64,000 bases of DNA, taken from positions 888,101,835 to 888,165,834 of the forward strand of contig OY856410.1 in assembly GCA_963693085.1 (NCBI GenBank), in the 5' to 3' direction. This DNA comes from Alisma plantago-aquatica. Taxonomy: Eukaryota; Streptophyta; Magnoliopsida; Alismatales; Alismataceae. Shown one piece after another: positions 12,721 to 25,933 of the stretch. Position 1 is the stretch's first letter. Each line of letters opens with the position of its first letter. A model generated the notes under the pieces. It made no database searches. It had not been told where the DNA came from and saw nothing but the letters and a program-made list of their open reading frames with translations. The translations under genes were made by a program, and so were the position numbers.

Positions 12721-13800
12721 AGAGGATACAATGGTGGTTCCAAAACACTTTGTTTTGTTGAAAATGGATAATTATTATTCATGATATGATAGTTTTATGA
12801 TTGGTTGCTTGGGCGGCATCGGTCACGGTGTCGACACAGCGTCGGCCGCGGTGTCGTCCGCGGTCGCGATGCTTTGTATATGTTTACTAAAAAGGGAATA
12901 AATATCTCATTTTAACTCTGATGTAGTTAGTTACTTTTTTGTTGGATTCATAATTAAATTCTATACAATCCTACAATATTATTTTGATAAAATTCTCAGA
13001 GGAACAATTATTTATTTATTGTTTCCTTCAATATCATTGACTCTCTTCTTGCATATATGTATGGGTTAATGCTATGTTACTCCAACTCGGATCTTTATAG
13101 TATGCTTAAGTCATGATTATGAGTTGCCCAAATAAGTATTTAAGGCTACCAAAGTTAATATAAAGCACAACATAGAATATTACTAACAAAAGTATGCCAA
13201 GCATTAAGATTATCTTAAAACTCTAGGATTACCAGCAAAGTTAGGAATGGGTTGTAATAGGGAACTTCTCAAACTAGGAGGGAACCAGGATGCCATGGAT
13301 GTTTCCAAGGGTTTTAGTTTGGATACCATGCTGGACAAGAACACCCTAGAGAATAAAAGTGATTGATTGAGAATAGTCATTGGCCCAGTGAGGGCTACCT
13401 TAATCTTGATCAACCACTTGATCCTCAAATTCCAACCTCTTTTGAAATAATTCTTTTGGGACACTTCCATAAGGAACATCTTGTCTACCATTTTTTGATT
13501 TTGCACCAATGACATCATCAAGCACATCTCACACCAAAGTGATAAACTCATCTATCTCGCCCAGGTTAGGGACATGTATAATCACCTAAAAATGATAACT
13601 AAAAAAACATTGTAGGTATCTTCTATCATAATAAGGTTGTAGAAAATCAAGGAGTCTTTCTTTTATACACTCCTAGAAATTTTTAATTTCTCACTTGATA
13701 TAATGTGTGTGGAGGGACCCGTCCTAAAACACAAAGTATCATATCATATAATATTGCACCCTAGTTTTGAAATCCCACTAATGTGAATTGTTGGGCATCA
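12721..13800. other. Unassigned repeat-flank DNA
   Basis: No supported gene. A compact GC-rich patch at 12815-12870 with GTCGGCCGCGGTGTCGTCC-like words stands out from the AT-rich background. An open frame on the minus strand at 13210-13551 (113 codons) has no recognisable domain, and the neighbouring frame is equally suggestive of decayed coding sequence. I leave it unnamed. Confidence 0.3.
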
Positions 13801-14341
13801 TGAGAAGGTCAAGAAGCCCACACTTCACTTGGTCTTATCAATGATCAACCAAAATGGCTGTGAAAAACAATGTGTATTGTCAATTTGATAGCGGAAGCAA
13901 GGAGATGTCATCCATAACAAGCAAGACAAAAATACATGAGTGGAAAAACAAAAAGAAGTGGTGGTGTATGAGATGTTTACCTTTCAAGAAGTTCTTCCGT
14001 AGGAGCATACACCTAACATGCTCTTTACACCTCCACTAAGCTCATGACGTGGGGGAGGATGACACTATATGGGGTTCACTGGACATTGAGCTAGACATGC
14101 TAGGTCATCAACATTGTTCTTCCCATACGACATGTGGGGTTCCAACCGGTCTCATTCAAAACCATTCTATCTAAGGCTTTATCAGGGTTTACTATTCACA
14201 AACACTGGGCGAATCCTAGTAGTTAAGGAAGCAGTGACATATGTCTTGGGTTCAAAAGGAGAAACCAAATGAAAAAAGAAAGAAGAAGAAGTTGCAATCG
14301 CAAAAGGAGATTCATAAGAGACTGAGAAGGCCAACACTATA

Positions 14342-15855
14342 ATGAAAATTCAAGCACAACATCTAGATGATCGAGGACTAGTCCCTAGCCTACACTATAT
14401 GTATTCACTGCCTCACTCTTGCTACAACATGTATATAGGAGGTGGGTGTTGTTTTGCACCACCCATATACATGACATCACTAATGACAATCAGACTGCCA
14501 GTGATACCAGTGGTGGCCGCAGGACATGAAACTACTGCACCAGATCCCATTACTGAATACCCCCTACTGCTTGAAATTTGTAGAAGATCAAATGATTATA
14601 GGGGGAGAAAGATAGTGGGAAGACGCAATTTCTACCACTTTCTAGATGCAAAGCTGATTGAGAACTTCAACATGCCAAAGTTCCATGAGTACTCCAGAGA
14701 AGGGGATCCCATGGACCACGTCAAGGCAACTTATGCAGATATGGTGAAAGTCCAAGATGACGATAAAATATTGATATGCTGCTTTTCATAGACCCTGATA
14801 GTTCCCTCATTGGGATGGTATCATAAGTAGGACATGACTACCATTACCACCTAGGACAAGATGGTCAAGAAGTCATTGATCAGTACACTTGGAATCTAGA
14901 CCAAGTCCCGATAAAGGAGGACATGGAGGCACTACAGTAGAAGGCAAAAGATTTTTTCTCCAAGTTTGTTGGGTGATGGAAGGAGCTGACTGCCCGACTA
15001 GAGTTCAAGCCCATTGGTAAAGAGACACTAGACATGGTGATCATATCCACCACGCCAACTCTTATGGCTCTTTCATCTTTTATAAAGGCATGATACCTTC
15101 CCATAGTTCATACAAGTAGGAGTACACATTGAAAATTCTATCAAGAGGGGGTTCTATCAAAACATAGACCTCACTTTATACCCAAAAAATGCCTCTACAA
15201 CAACTAGTCAGAATCCTAAGTGGAAAAAGAGAAAATCCACAGATGAAATGGTCGAGACAGTGTTTATCTCCCATCTAAGGTGACAAGCAATAATACCCGA
15301 GCGTCCAGATTTTGTTGGTGCAGACATCAAAAGCTCATATAACCCATGCCCTGGCACATTGGCAACAATAGGTGCATGCGACACCACCCAACTATCAGCC
15401 TCGGTACATGCCCCACACAGTGTGTGTGGCCATCGAGCATCTACTATGGGTACGTGCCACCACCTTTCCAACCACTTGTACAACAAGTAGTAGAAAACAC
15501 TCCTGCAATAGTGAGTAACATGAAACCTCATGTCAAGCCTAAAAATGTCATTACATAGTCAGAATAACCTTCTAGATAAGAAGGAAGTTCACTCCTTTGG
15601 GAACCTCCCTCGACATGATATTGCCAAACATCAAGCACCTGCTAAAGTTCCTAGTCATATGAGATCCATCAAATCCCATGTTGAAAAGCTACAACGCCAA
15701 CTCCTTTTATGAACTCCATTGAGAAAGGGCACAACACCTATTCATGCATCACACTCAAGCACTCCCTATAGGACTTGATAGAATCCAACGAGGCCATCAT
15801 AGTTGCATCAAAAAATATGCCTTCATATGCCAACACAGTGGTTGTAATCTCACCA
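14342..15855 (+). pseudogene. gag: Tat/Ogre-like Ty3-gypsy gag, decayed 5' part
   Basis: The open part at 14342-14791 ends with residues NFNMPKFHEYSREGDPMDHV, the start of a plant retrotransposon Gag core, followed by ICCFS and a stop. The core continues in another frame near 14860-15090 (DQYTWNLDQVPIKEDMEA, then KAKDFFSKFVG, then KELTARL), matching the QYRFN..T.EDLE..KK..ESF..Y order of Tat-lineage Gag. At least one frameshift and several stop codons break it. A proline-rich C-terminal part is still visible near 15460-15560. The frame is cut at 15855 by the LTR element 15856-34469 and resumes, more decayed, at 34470. It is not functional. Confidence 0.7.
15851..15855 (+). repeat. Target site duplication of element 15856-34469, left copy
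   Basis: CACCA here and CATCA at 34470-34474 differ at one position. This is consistent with an old 5-bp duplication. Confidence 0.55.
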
Positions 15856-18683
15856 CGTAACATCCCAAAATTCCAAGAATAATCTAAGTCTTATAATGTG
15901 GTTTTAATCAAATAAAAATAGTTGAGGTTCTTAATGAAAAGATATTATGAAATGAAATTTCATAGAGGTTGATGGAGTAAGAAGAACAAAATGTGACTCA
16001 TGATACTTATCCCCTTTCGTACGTGCATTATGAATTTTAATTAATTCAAAAATGGTTTGCCATTAGTTTCCCTTTTCCTCTTTTCTCTCCTCTAAAGAAT
16101 TTATTCAAAAGGGCATAATAGGTAGAATGAACAGTTTTCAAATGATTAATAAGTATTTAACTTGAAATTTGACTCAATAGATCAAAAAGGAAACTATTTT
16201 CCCCAATTGCCTAATGTATTATTAGATTTAATTCAAGTTAAACGCCCTTTATATAAATTATGGTCATAACCTATGAAAAATGAAGATCTAAAGGCATAGA
16301 AATAATCTAGACTACTTATTGGACATGTGGTCCAAATTTGGGTTCATTTTGACCATGTTTGACCCTCCAAATTGATCAGGTAAGAGTTACCTATAGTTTT
16401 CAATGCCATTAAATTGAAATTATCATTTAATGTATCAAGGCACCAAATTTTCGCATTAATCGCCTATCACATGTTACATTATTTCATTTCCCCCCTCTTT
16501 GCATGCCATCCAATGGCCCAGGTTTAGCGCATTCATGATCGGACAGTTCTGCATTCATTCTCTACCTCCGCTCTGTCTGTGAGTCAGAGACTGTTTCACA
16601 TTGTTGTCTTTCCCAACCACATTCTTGCTCTTAACTCCACCTCTTTGTGATATTTCTTGTTTGTTAACCTCACCTTGCCCTCCCAAATCAAACGAGTTGT
16701 AGCTTGTACTATCTCCGTATGTATAAAAGAAACACCCAACTAGGGCTTCCTCTACGTCTCACGGCTCGAGTCGCAAAGGGCGCTAATGGTCATTTCTTTC
16801 CTATCTAAGGGATAGAGAATGATCCTTAGGCCTTGCAAATTCTTCCCTTTCAATACATTTTACCCCTTGAGCCCTGAGCTACCCTCCCTTACACGGCCTC
16901 CACCTTCGGTCACCACTGTCATGTTTTAACCCTCATTGTCGTTTTCTCTACAATTGGGTACCTAGTGAGCATCTACGAACCCCTACCCTCCTTTTCCTTT
17001 TTCCCATTTTCTATGTTGTTCCTTCAACAACCGTATCCTATAGCCAAGATTTTGGACCTATCCAACATTCAAAACTAGTCCGCTTTAGTTCTCCTCAAGC
17101 AATATAAACTTCGATTAAAGCTTCATGTTCAATAACATAACATTTTCCGATCCTTTATGGCACATTTTCACCTATTTTCCTCGGGATTCAAGCTTCGACC
17201 TTCTCGAACTATGGTTACCGTTCTCACACTATGGCACCTCATCAAACATGAGGAATATCTCTTTGAACCCAACTTGAGGTGTGGGAGCAAATGGTAGCGC
17301 CGTTTCCTTGGGTTTGGTCTCCTTCCATGCTCCTCTTATCCTCACACCTCCCTACCCTATACTGACATGTCGGGGGTGAGAGCTTTGGCTCCAAGACACC
17401 GTAGAGCCTCATCGATGGCTTGCTAGGTTAAACACAACCTAGAGCACTAGCAATGTAGGACCTCACCTCATAGGGGAAACTATCTCCCCAATTCTGAGCC
17501 TGAGGTCACAGTAGAAGAAGCTCGTCACCATGGAGCAAGTTGGAAACAATGACAAGGGCGTGATTACCTCGATGCCCATGCTGGTGTAATTGAGTGATTT
17601 ATATCACAAGGGCATTTATGCCCTTGCCCTTTGAACATGTTTCTAGTCTTCCAGTCGTGCACATTGCTTGGCCACAAGGATGAATCTGATTGGTCCATAC
17701 AAGCTTTGGGCCAGAACAACTGTGCGCTAAGTTGAATTTTGAAGGCCACATGGATTTTTAATGAATTTTTATTGGGTTATTATTTGGAAATTCATAGTAA
17801 ATCACTGGATTATCTAAAAAATATGCAAAAATACTTGTTAAAAGGATTTTCAAATTTCTATCAATTGGAGCTATTAGAGTTTGTTTCCCTTTTAAAGATC
17901 CTAGTTTGCTAAAGAGTTAGAATTAGGGTTTAAGGTGATGAGTGAAATACAAAATGATATGTCCAATGTTATGAACATACTATTTAGGGTTCAATGAACA
18001 CCATGAATGTGACCAGGGTTTCTTCAACCTAAGGAGAGAAAATGGGTCTTCTTTTGAAAAAGGAAAGTGGTTCATGCCCATGAGTATCTATGTTCATCAA
18101 GCCTAGTGCATTTACATGCTTCTTAATTGAAACCTTCATGTCCATTATCCTAAGTCAAGACATGCAAGCAAGATTTTATGTGCTTATGATTGTAGAATTT
18201 CATATGCTCAATACCTTAAGTAATGATGGGTTATGGGGTGATTCAAGTTCATGAATTATGTTCATAAGAAGGATAAAAGAATATATTTCTATCATATCCC
18301 TGAGAGATGTTCTTTATGGATACTCAAGACTACAAGATAAGAAACGAACAATAATACTGCCATCCTCCCATGGTTATGTGATATAACCATGTATTAGGAT
18401 TTTAAGTACAAATATGTTATTAGGATCCCTCATGTATATATATGATCATGTATTAATATTTCAAGTAGAAACATGCTATTAATATTCCCCTCATTTATAG
18501 ATATAACCATGTGATAAGAATTCAAGTAGAAACATGTCATCAAGGTTTCTTATACATGTAGAGATCTAAGAATTAAGAAGTTAAATAGATTTCTTAGAAT
18601 GATTTGTTCCTAAAAGTTAAGTACTATTTGAGAATATGAGTGTTCAACATGGTAAACATGGTCCAACACTAGTACAGAAATGG

Positions 18684-19165
18684 TCTATAGCGTCGGTTTT
18701 TTTAAGCCTATAGCGTCACTTTTCAGCCGACGCCTAAGTGGCCATCGCTACAACAATTGCTCTGTAGCGTCGATTTTTTTAACCCCAAAAAACTGACCTT
18801 GTATAGTAAATAACTGACCCTATAGGCTCTCAAAAACTAAACCCAAATGAGAAATGAAACTGTACCTGAACCCTATAACGTCGGTTTTTTAATAAATAAC
18901 TGACTTTACAGAGGACCTATAGCGTCGGTTTACTTAAAATACTGACGCTGTAGGTGTTTTGGCCGTTCAGCATAGAACGACTGTGCTGCATAAAACGAAC
19001 GTGTTGGTAAGAGGTAGAACGGCCGTGCACACTAGCACAACCATTCTACCTCCTCCCAACATGGCCGTTTTATGCAGCATGATCGTTCTACGCTGAACGG
19101 CCAAAACACCTATAGCGTCAGTTTTTTAAGAAAACTGATGCTATAGGGTCGGATTTTTTTTTAAT
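18684..19165. repeat. Left subterminal repeats of the CACTA element
   Basis: Repeated words of the form CTATAGCGTCGGTTTTTT and its variants occur in both orientations. In En/Spm-type elements, subterminal repeats bind the TnpA-type protein and are required for transposition; that role is inferred here from family knowledge. The foldback at 18932-19131 is embedded in this block. Confidence 0.75.
18932..19131. repeat. Foldback palindrome of about 100-bp arms in the CACTA end
   Basis: The left arm runs from ACTTAAAATACTGACGCTG through GGTGTTTTGGCCGTTCAGC and ..CTGCATAAAACG to GAGGTAGAACGG..GTGC. The right arm, read on the complement, gives the same order of words with a handful of substitutions. 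The arms meet almost without a spacer around GTGCACACTAGCAC (about 19025-19038). A transcript through it would fold into a long hairpin. Confidence 0.85.
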
Positions 19166-19399
19166 TTCTGCAGAAACTGAACATAACAAAATAGAAGAAC
19201 AAGAATATATAAGATATGGGAGAGGGGAGCATTGATGCTCAACCTTCACCATTCCAAACCACACATTCATAACAAAAATGATTCATATATATTGAGTTGA
19301 GTATACATAGTCACATCATAATTTACAAAATGATAGATCGTAAGTCTGAGATGATATATATTAAAAATGTCAGATACAAAAGTAATATGAAAGAGTACT

Positions 19400-22300
19400 G
19401 AAACCATATACATAAATGGAACGTAACTGACATGTTTATCCAATGCTATATTGACTTCATTTAGAAAAGCATCTGACCACTCTTCTCAGAATTCATTTAA
19501 GTCCTCATGTGTGTAAGGCTGAGTTGTAAAGATATGTAAATAGAAAATGCACATGCTAATATTTTATAAAATGAATACAACTCATTTGTAAATTTATGAT
19601 GTTATTCTTTATTACCTGATCTATAGTCTGAATGTCATTTGATGTTTGTTTGACAATATCTTGCATATATTTCATTACATAGTAACCACAAGCCCAGTCA
19701 TTATTTTGTATAGGACACTACAAATAACGAATTATACTTAATGTTAGTAACTACTATAAACAGAAGACTATAAGAGTTGACATATAAGAGTTGAAAATTA
19801 ATACATATAAGATTAAGCAGTTGTCAAAGTAGCTACCTTGACATTTTTCAAAGTCAATGTCTTTAATTTTGTGGGTATTGTCCTCCGCTTTCACGAAAAG
19901 CTTTTATACCCCTGTCAAATTAAACGATAGTTGGTAAAATAGAAATTTTAAACAGAAATATCATGTTGAAGCATTGACTATATTTATGCTTATGCCATAG
20001 CTGGCAATTTCAGTTTTTAACCCCTTGTTGTTTTCCCATTGGGTCAAGATAATAAATACTCATCAATTTTGGGACAATCACCACTAATTCCCAATGCCTA
20101 GATCTGAGTAAGAATAAAACAAACATTAAAATAAAATACATTTATTCATTATTAAAAATTATATTGAATAATAATACTTACTCGACGTTAAAAGGAATTA
20201 GGATAATTTCCTTTCCCACAGTAGCAAAATATTTGAATGCATCAGAGAAGTAATCACTCACTTCGTCAATATGTGTCTCCACCTGACTAGTGACCGAAGG
20301 AACTAAGAATCCAACATTCTTTATATTAAAGTTTGTGGTCTCGGTATATAAATGGTTGTTAAACATTTGTAATTATTTTCATATGTACAAATAAGCTAAA
20401 AATGTGTATTGGAATTTTCTATATTGATAGATCCTTACCTTATCCATACTTCTAATATCGAAGTATTCAGCCAATCATAACAGAATAACTCTATAATATC
20501 ATCAAGAAAAATATAATTGTCAAAGTCCCTCCCAGTTGCATCTTCTGTTAAATTGATCAACATTTGTAGTCCAGAGCTTTGGTTGGCTAAGTATCGACAC
20601 AAACATTTGCATTTACTTCCCAACTCGTCAAATGTGGATTTTGGAATAATAGATGGCTTGGGAATAGGAGGACGACTAGTAGATTTTTTACTTTTTGGTT
20701 TGCAAACCTGTTAATTAAATTACATACTTCTATTAGACGAGTTCATATATGCAGTCAAATATGAAAAACATGGTAGAATTCAAGTATACCTTGTCATTGA
20801 TAACCAAGTGTCTAGGCCAACCCATCATAGCACCCTCTGCTTCTTCAACTGTACTATATTCAGGATTAGGTATGGGTAGTGGTTTGTCCCCCATTCCGTC
20901 ATACACAAGATGGATGGACACATGGCAAATGTCATCAGTAATTTGTTGGCAATGCAATGTTCCACCAAAGTTGTGCACCTTCCCCACTGCCACAACATTA
21001 TATTATGGAACCTCCACTGCAAGTTTACAGTTCATACCAACCTAGATTGAAATAATATAGGTTATATAAGAAGAAGTAGAATAGATACCTGTTACAACTG
21101 TATATATTATCATATATCATACTAATAACACAACAGATAGAACAAAAACTTACTGCAGATTATTGTGGTGGGTCATCGGGAGTGCTCCCATGACCTTCTG
21201 CAACTGGATCATGGGCTTTTACCTCATCACTTGAGAGACACACAGTATGATAAGATTGAGAAGGTTGAGTAGGCTGATATGAAGACATTATTTCTTTTAC
21301 TTTCTACGCTACTAATACTTCAACCTCCTCTTGTGTAAGACCTCCTACACGACCTCTTTTAAATTGTGAAGGGCCAAAATAAGACTTGAATCCTATGACA
21401 GCTCCTAATCCCCTAACACGACCAGGATGCTCATTCGTACCAAGCGCAACTGATAGTTCATCCATGTGGCCAGTTGGGATGAACTTTCCTTCCTTCATTT
21501 GCTCGTGGAGATCAATCTATTCATAGTTAATAAAAATATTAAAACAAAATATCAATTAGATATAAATAAATCTAAGTTTGTGGGAGTTACTCTTTACTTA
21601 GTTGGGATAAACCTACCATCTTTTGTGCCACCTCCTTAGTTGCAGGGTTGACAATTTCACCTGCTCGATTCTTTCTAGCATCAATCCATGTCAAGTGTCG
21701 GGGTGGATGGTCAACTTGAGTTGTACTAGATTCTTCTCCAGAAGAGGATTGCTTCTCTTGTAGTTGGCGGCAGAAGGCATAACCACCGAGCCCCAAGCTA
21801 TGGTCATGCACATTTTTGGCCCGTCTTTCCTTTTGAGCCTGGTGGATAGCCTGATCATTTAAAATGAAGATTGCAATTTAGACTTGGCAAACATGTATAA
21901 AAAGATTCACCTCCTTCATTGTATAAAATTAAATATTCATAAAATACATCACAATCTTTATTACCTGAAACTCTTCCGATCTCCTAGCTGCAACGAATCT
22001 TTCCCACACCTCAGGATCTATACAAATATATACATCTGTTGCTTTCTTCTTTTGTTTAGGATTATCTATAAATTCCCTTGCGAGATATGTCTTAAAACCC
22101 CTCCATCGTACACCATAACATTGTAGCACTCTTTTCTTGTGATCTTTTTCATTTAGATGAAAAACACCCTATACATACACAAGAAGCAATTAATAATGTT
22201 GTTTTGAAAGCATTTAGATGAAAAACATATTAAAATAATATCACTTCCACTCACAGATATATCTTTCCATATGAGGTCTTTTTTGGCATTAGGAACATCA

Positions 22301-22545
22301 TGCCAATTTTCTATATCTATTGATACCTTACTGCACACGGTCGCCCCTACGTAATGCTTGAAAGCACTAGCATGTTCCCCAACAGGTGCTCCTGTGATAT
22401 CAAACTGGAGTGGCAATTTCTCCCCTTTAGCCCTGAGCTCCTACAGCCTACGCATTAGTGTGGGACCTCTACTTTTCTTAGCATCACCACTACCATCCTC
22501 ATGGTGCTCATTCTCATGCTTAAAATGTTCATCTTCACTCGCCAT
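19400..22545 (-). pseudogene. CACTA second transposase gene (plant transposase plus Ulp1-like domain), spliced
   Basis: The start is the ATG at 22545-22543, giving MASEDEHFKHENEHHEDGSG. Exon-like blocks follow in order. About 22545-22256 ends with a region typical of the plant En/Spm transposase family (QFDITGAPVGEHASAFKHYVG, then WHDVPNAKKDLIWKD). About 22170-21965 has GVRWRGFKTYLAREF and WERFVAARRSEEFQ. About 21855-21590 has HHTGS-free, charged sequence with GGYAFCRQLQEK; about 21520-21160 has GGLTQEEVEVL. Then come 21045-20790, 20710-20440 and 20370-20180. The C-terminal blocks form a Ulp1/C48-type cysteine protease: HWELVVIVP (His near 20095), YYLDPMGK (Asp near 20044) and WACGYYVMKYM (Cys near 19689). 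In-frame stops (MRRL-stop-ELR in exon 1, NEF-stop-EEW in the last block) and one in the fourth block make it a pseudogene. Intron limits are approximate. Confidence 0.75.
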
Positions 22546-22689
22546 TTTAGAACCTGCAAGTATACATGATAAAAAAAATAAGTGATAATAAAAGCACAAG
22601 TGATAAGGTATACTAGCTTGAATGATAATAAAATAAATAATTTAAGGAATACATGCCTCTAGTATTGGTTGAGTTGTTAGTAAAGGAAA

Positions 22690-25600
22690 ATTCCTTCAGC
22701 ATGGTCTTAACATTTATAATATTCATCGGTGTTATCTTCAACATTTACACTTGGCAAACCAACTGAGAATGGGCTGGAATCATGATACTTTTCATAGTGT
22801 TCTTCTTCATTTATAGGATCTACAGTAAACTATCTTTTTCCATGAAGAACGACAGACCAATTTTTATTTGCCGGGTCATCAATATAGACTACTTGTTTTT
22901 CTTGGTCTGCCATGATGAATGGCTCATCTTTCTCACCAATCTTTTCAAAATTCACCAATTTAAAACCCAACTCATCCACTAAAACTCCTTTGTTGTTGTC
23001 AACCCAATTACACCTAAATATAGGAACTCAAAAATTTGTATAGTCCATTTCCCATATGTCCTCAATGACGCTGTAATATGACATCTCAGCTTTACGTGGT
23101 CTTTTATCTTTGGCACTAGCAAAATACAACGAACAAGCTTTAAACAATGACCCCACTATTTTGAACTACACTACTTTCATCTTGACACTTTGTGTAGTAT
23201 GAAAATCCGTTTATGTCATAACCTTCATATGACATGACATCCATTTTTGGCTTAAAGGCGAGCCATTTTATGTTCTCAGCAACATTATTCGGTGATTCAA
23301 ATAGTTGGTTAAATACTTTCTCTTTAAACCACCTAATAAATGTTCGATTATGCTCTCTTGCAAGCCACATTGAACTGGATCGCGGATGATTTCTCTTGAT
23401 AATATCATTGTGTTCTGTGATGTAGCTACTAACTTGATCGATGTTGTGTAAAATATACAAATGCGCTTGTTCCCACAACTCACGACTGATTCCTTTCACT
23501 CATCCTCCCAGAGTTCCTTTGCCACAATAAGATCCAGTGTGATGGGAATTTTTTTGATCGCTACAAGTTTCATTGCAATTCAAAAAATCATTACAAAAGT
23601 CCATCACCTCCCTAGCCACGTAACCCTCAACAATACTCCCTTCAGGACGATAACGATTCCGAACATCACCTTTAAAAACACTCATGTAGCGTTCAAATGG
23701 ATACATCCAGTGTAAGAAAATTGGACCCAACATCTTCACCTCCCTTATAATATGTACTACAAGATGAACCATGATATCAAAAAATGAAGGAGGAAAGTAC
23801 ATTTCAAGCTGACACATGGTAACCATTACATCTTTCTGTAATTTATCGAGAGTATCAGGATGTATCACTTTGTTGCATATTTCATTGAAGAAGAAACAGA
23901 GTCTTGTGATTGCAAACCTTACATGCTTCAGTAATATAGATCGAATAGCCACAGGTAAAATTTGTTGCATTAAGGTGTGACAATCGTGAGATTTGAGACC
24001 TATCGGTTTTAGATCCTTCATTGATACCAATCTATGAATATTAGAAGAGTATCCTTGTGAAACCTTAATATTATACAAGCACTCGCAGAAAGTCTTTTTC
24101 TCCTTCTTTGACAAAGTGTAACAAGCCGGTGGCAAATATGTGCGGCGACCCCTAATCTCCATTGATAATTCTTTTCTTATACCCATTAATTCTAAATCTT
24201 TTCTAGATTTGATGCCATCTTTAGTCTTTCTTGGTATGTTCAATAGCGTACCGATGATGCTATCACAAATATTTTTTTCAACATGCATGAGGTCAATGCA
24301 GTGTCTGATTGCCAAAGATCTCCAATAAGGAAGATCCCAGAATATTGACCTCTTCTTGTATAGAGATTTTTCACATGTGAGTGTATGACTACTTGAACTC
24401 TTTCCAAATTCATTAACAATATGTATCACCCTATCATATACAACATTTCCTGCTATAGGTTTAGGAGCACTTCGTTCCTCCGTTGACCCATTAAAGGTTT
24501 TGCGTTGCCTTCGATAAGGATGCACTGGTCGGAGAAATCTTCGATGACCAAGATATACAATGTTACCACCATGTTTCAGTATGATTGAATCAGTATTTTC
24601 CTCACAAATAGGACATGCTTTGTAACCTTTTATGCTATATCCAAACAAATTTCCATAAGCTGGAAAGTCATTAATCGTGCAAAACAACATAGCATGCAAA
24701 CTGAAGGTCTCTTTACGTGAAGCATCATATGTCATAATACCTTCTTCCCATAGTTTCATTAGGTCATCTATTAGAGGTTGAAGGTAAACATCAATATCAT
24801 TTCCAGGTTGCTTGGGCCCTGATATCAATATTGACAACGTGACATACTTATTTTTCATACACAACCAAGGAGGAAGATTGTATATAACAATCATAACAGG
24901 CCACGTGCTATGTTGGCTACTCAATGTACCATAGGGATTCATTCCATCTGTACAGAGTCCAAGTCTTAAGTTTCTTGGTTCTTTACCAAATTGAGGGTAT
25001 AATAAATCAATTTTCTTCCATTGTGGTGAATTAGATGCATGTCGTAGGACGCCATCATCATTGACCTTTAACTCCCCATGCCAAGACAAATTTTGCGCAT
25101 CTTCTGTATTAGCAAATAAGTGTTGAAATCGTGGTATTATTGGTAGATACCACATCACCTTGGCAGGAGAGCCATTTTTAGCCTTAGCTGAATTTGTGGT
25201 CTTATACCTTGACGCACCACATTTTAGACAATTTATTTAATTACTATAGTCCTACTGAAATAACACACAATCATTTGGACATGCGTGAATCTTCTTAGCC
25301 TCCATTCCCATTGGGCACATTATTTTCTTTGCTTGATATGTTGAAATTGGAAGCTCGTTGCCTTTAGGAAGAATTTCCTTTAACAAAGACAATAGTGAAG
25401 TGAAACTCTTATCGCTCCACCGGTTTTGAGCTTTAAGAGTATATAATCGCATAACAACACTCAACCTCGTGAACTTAGTACAACCCTTATATAAAGGTTT
25501 TTCAACATCATGGACTATGTTTGAAAATAAAGAAGGTGGATCAATGACATTGTCCCGACAACTGCATAGCATCTCATCAACCATATCATCCTGAATCAGG

Positions 25601-25933
25601 TCATCTTGAATCGGTTCATCATTGAAATTATCATCATTATCTATATCTTCTATGCCACAACTATTAGTATCGACATTTTCTGATCCATTATTAATTTTCT
25701 CTCCATGCCAATACCATTCATTATAACCTTGTATGATCCCATTGCATATGACACGATCCTTAATTTCCTCAGCAGTATCAACTTTCAAATTTGTTACCAC
25801 AATTTCTACATGGACAATAGAACCTATCTGTAGGTAGTTTCCTATGTTCCTCAGCAAATCTGATAAATTCATCAAGACCTTTGGCAAACTCTGGACTACA
25901 ACAGTTCTTGATAAACATCCAACTTCGACGCAT
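22690..25933 (-). pseudogene. tnp2: CACTA TNP2-type transposase
   Basis: The likely start is the ATG at 25933-25931 (MRRSWMFIKN), in the N-terminal transposase-associated region with a CPCRNCGN metal-binding-like motif. A frameshift near 25770 leads into the frame that carries CNGIIQGYNEWYWHGE and WSDKSFTSLLSLLKEILP. That frame runs on through stops near 25250, 25219 and 23500. The TNP2 core is at about 25190-24200 (KVMWYLPIIPRFQHLFAN, then GMNPYG, PPWLCMKNKY, KACPICEE and LPYWRSLAIRHCIDLMHVEKN). It is followed by a domain of unknown function common in plant TNP2 (LPVAIRSILLKHVR through LHWMYPFERYM). A further frameshift near 23145 leads to the C-terminal domain (MSYYSVIEDIWEMDYTNF, WVDNNKG, EPFIMADQ, about 23110-22785). 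It would cut and join element ends in the nucleus. This copy is dead. Confidence 0.9.

Noticed and set aside
20733..21045. Plus-strand 98-codon frame
   Set aside because: It is the antisense shadow of an exon-like block of the CACTA second gene on the minus strand.
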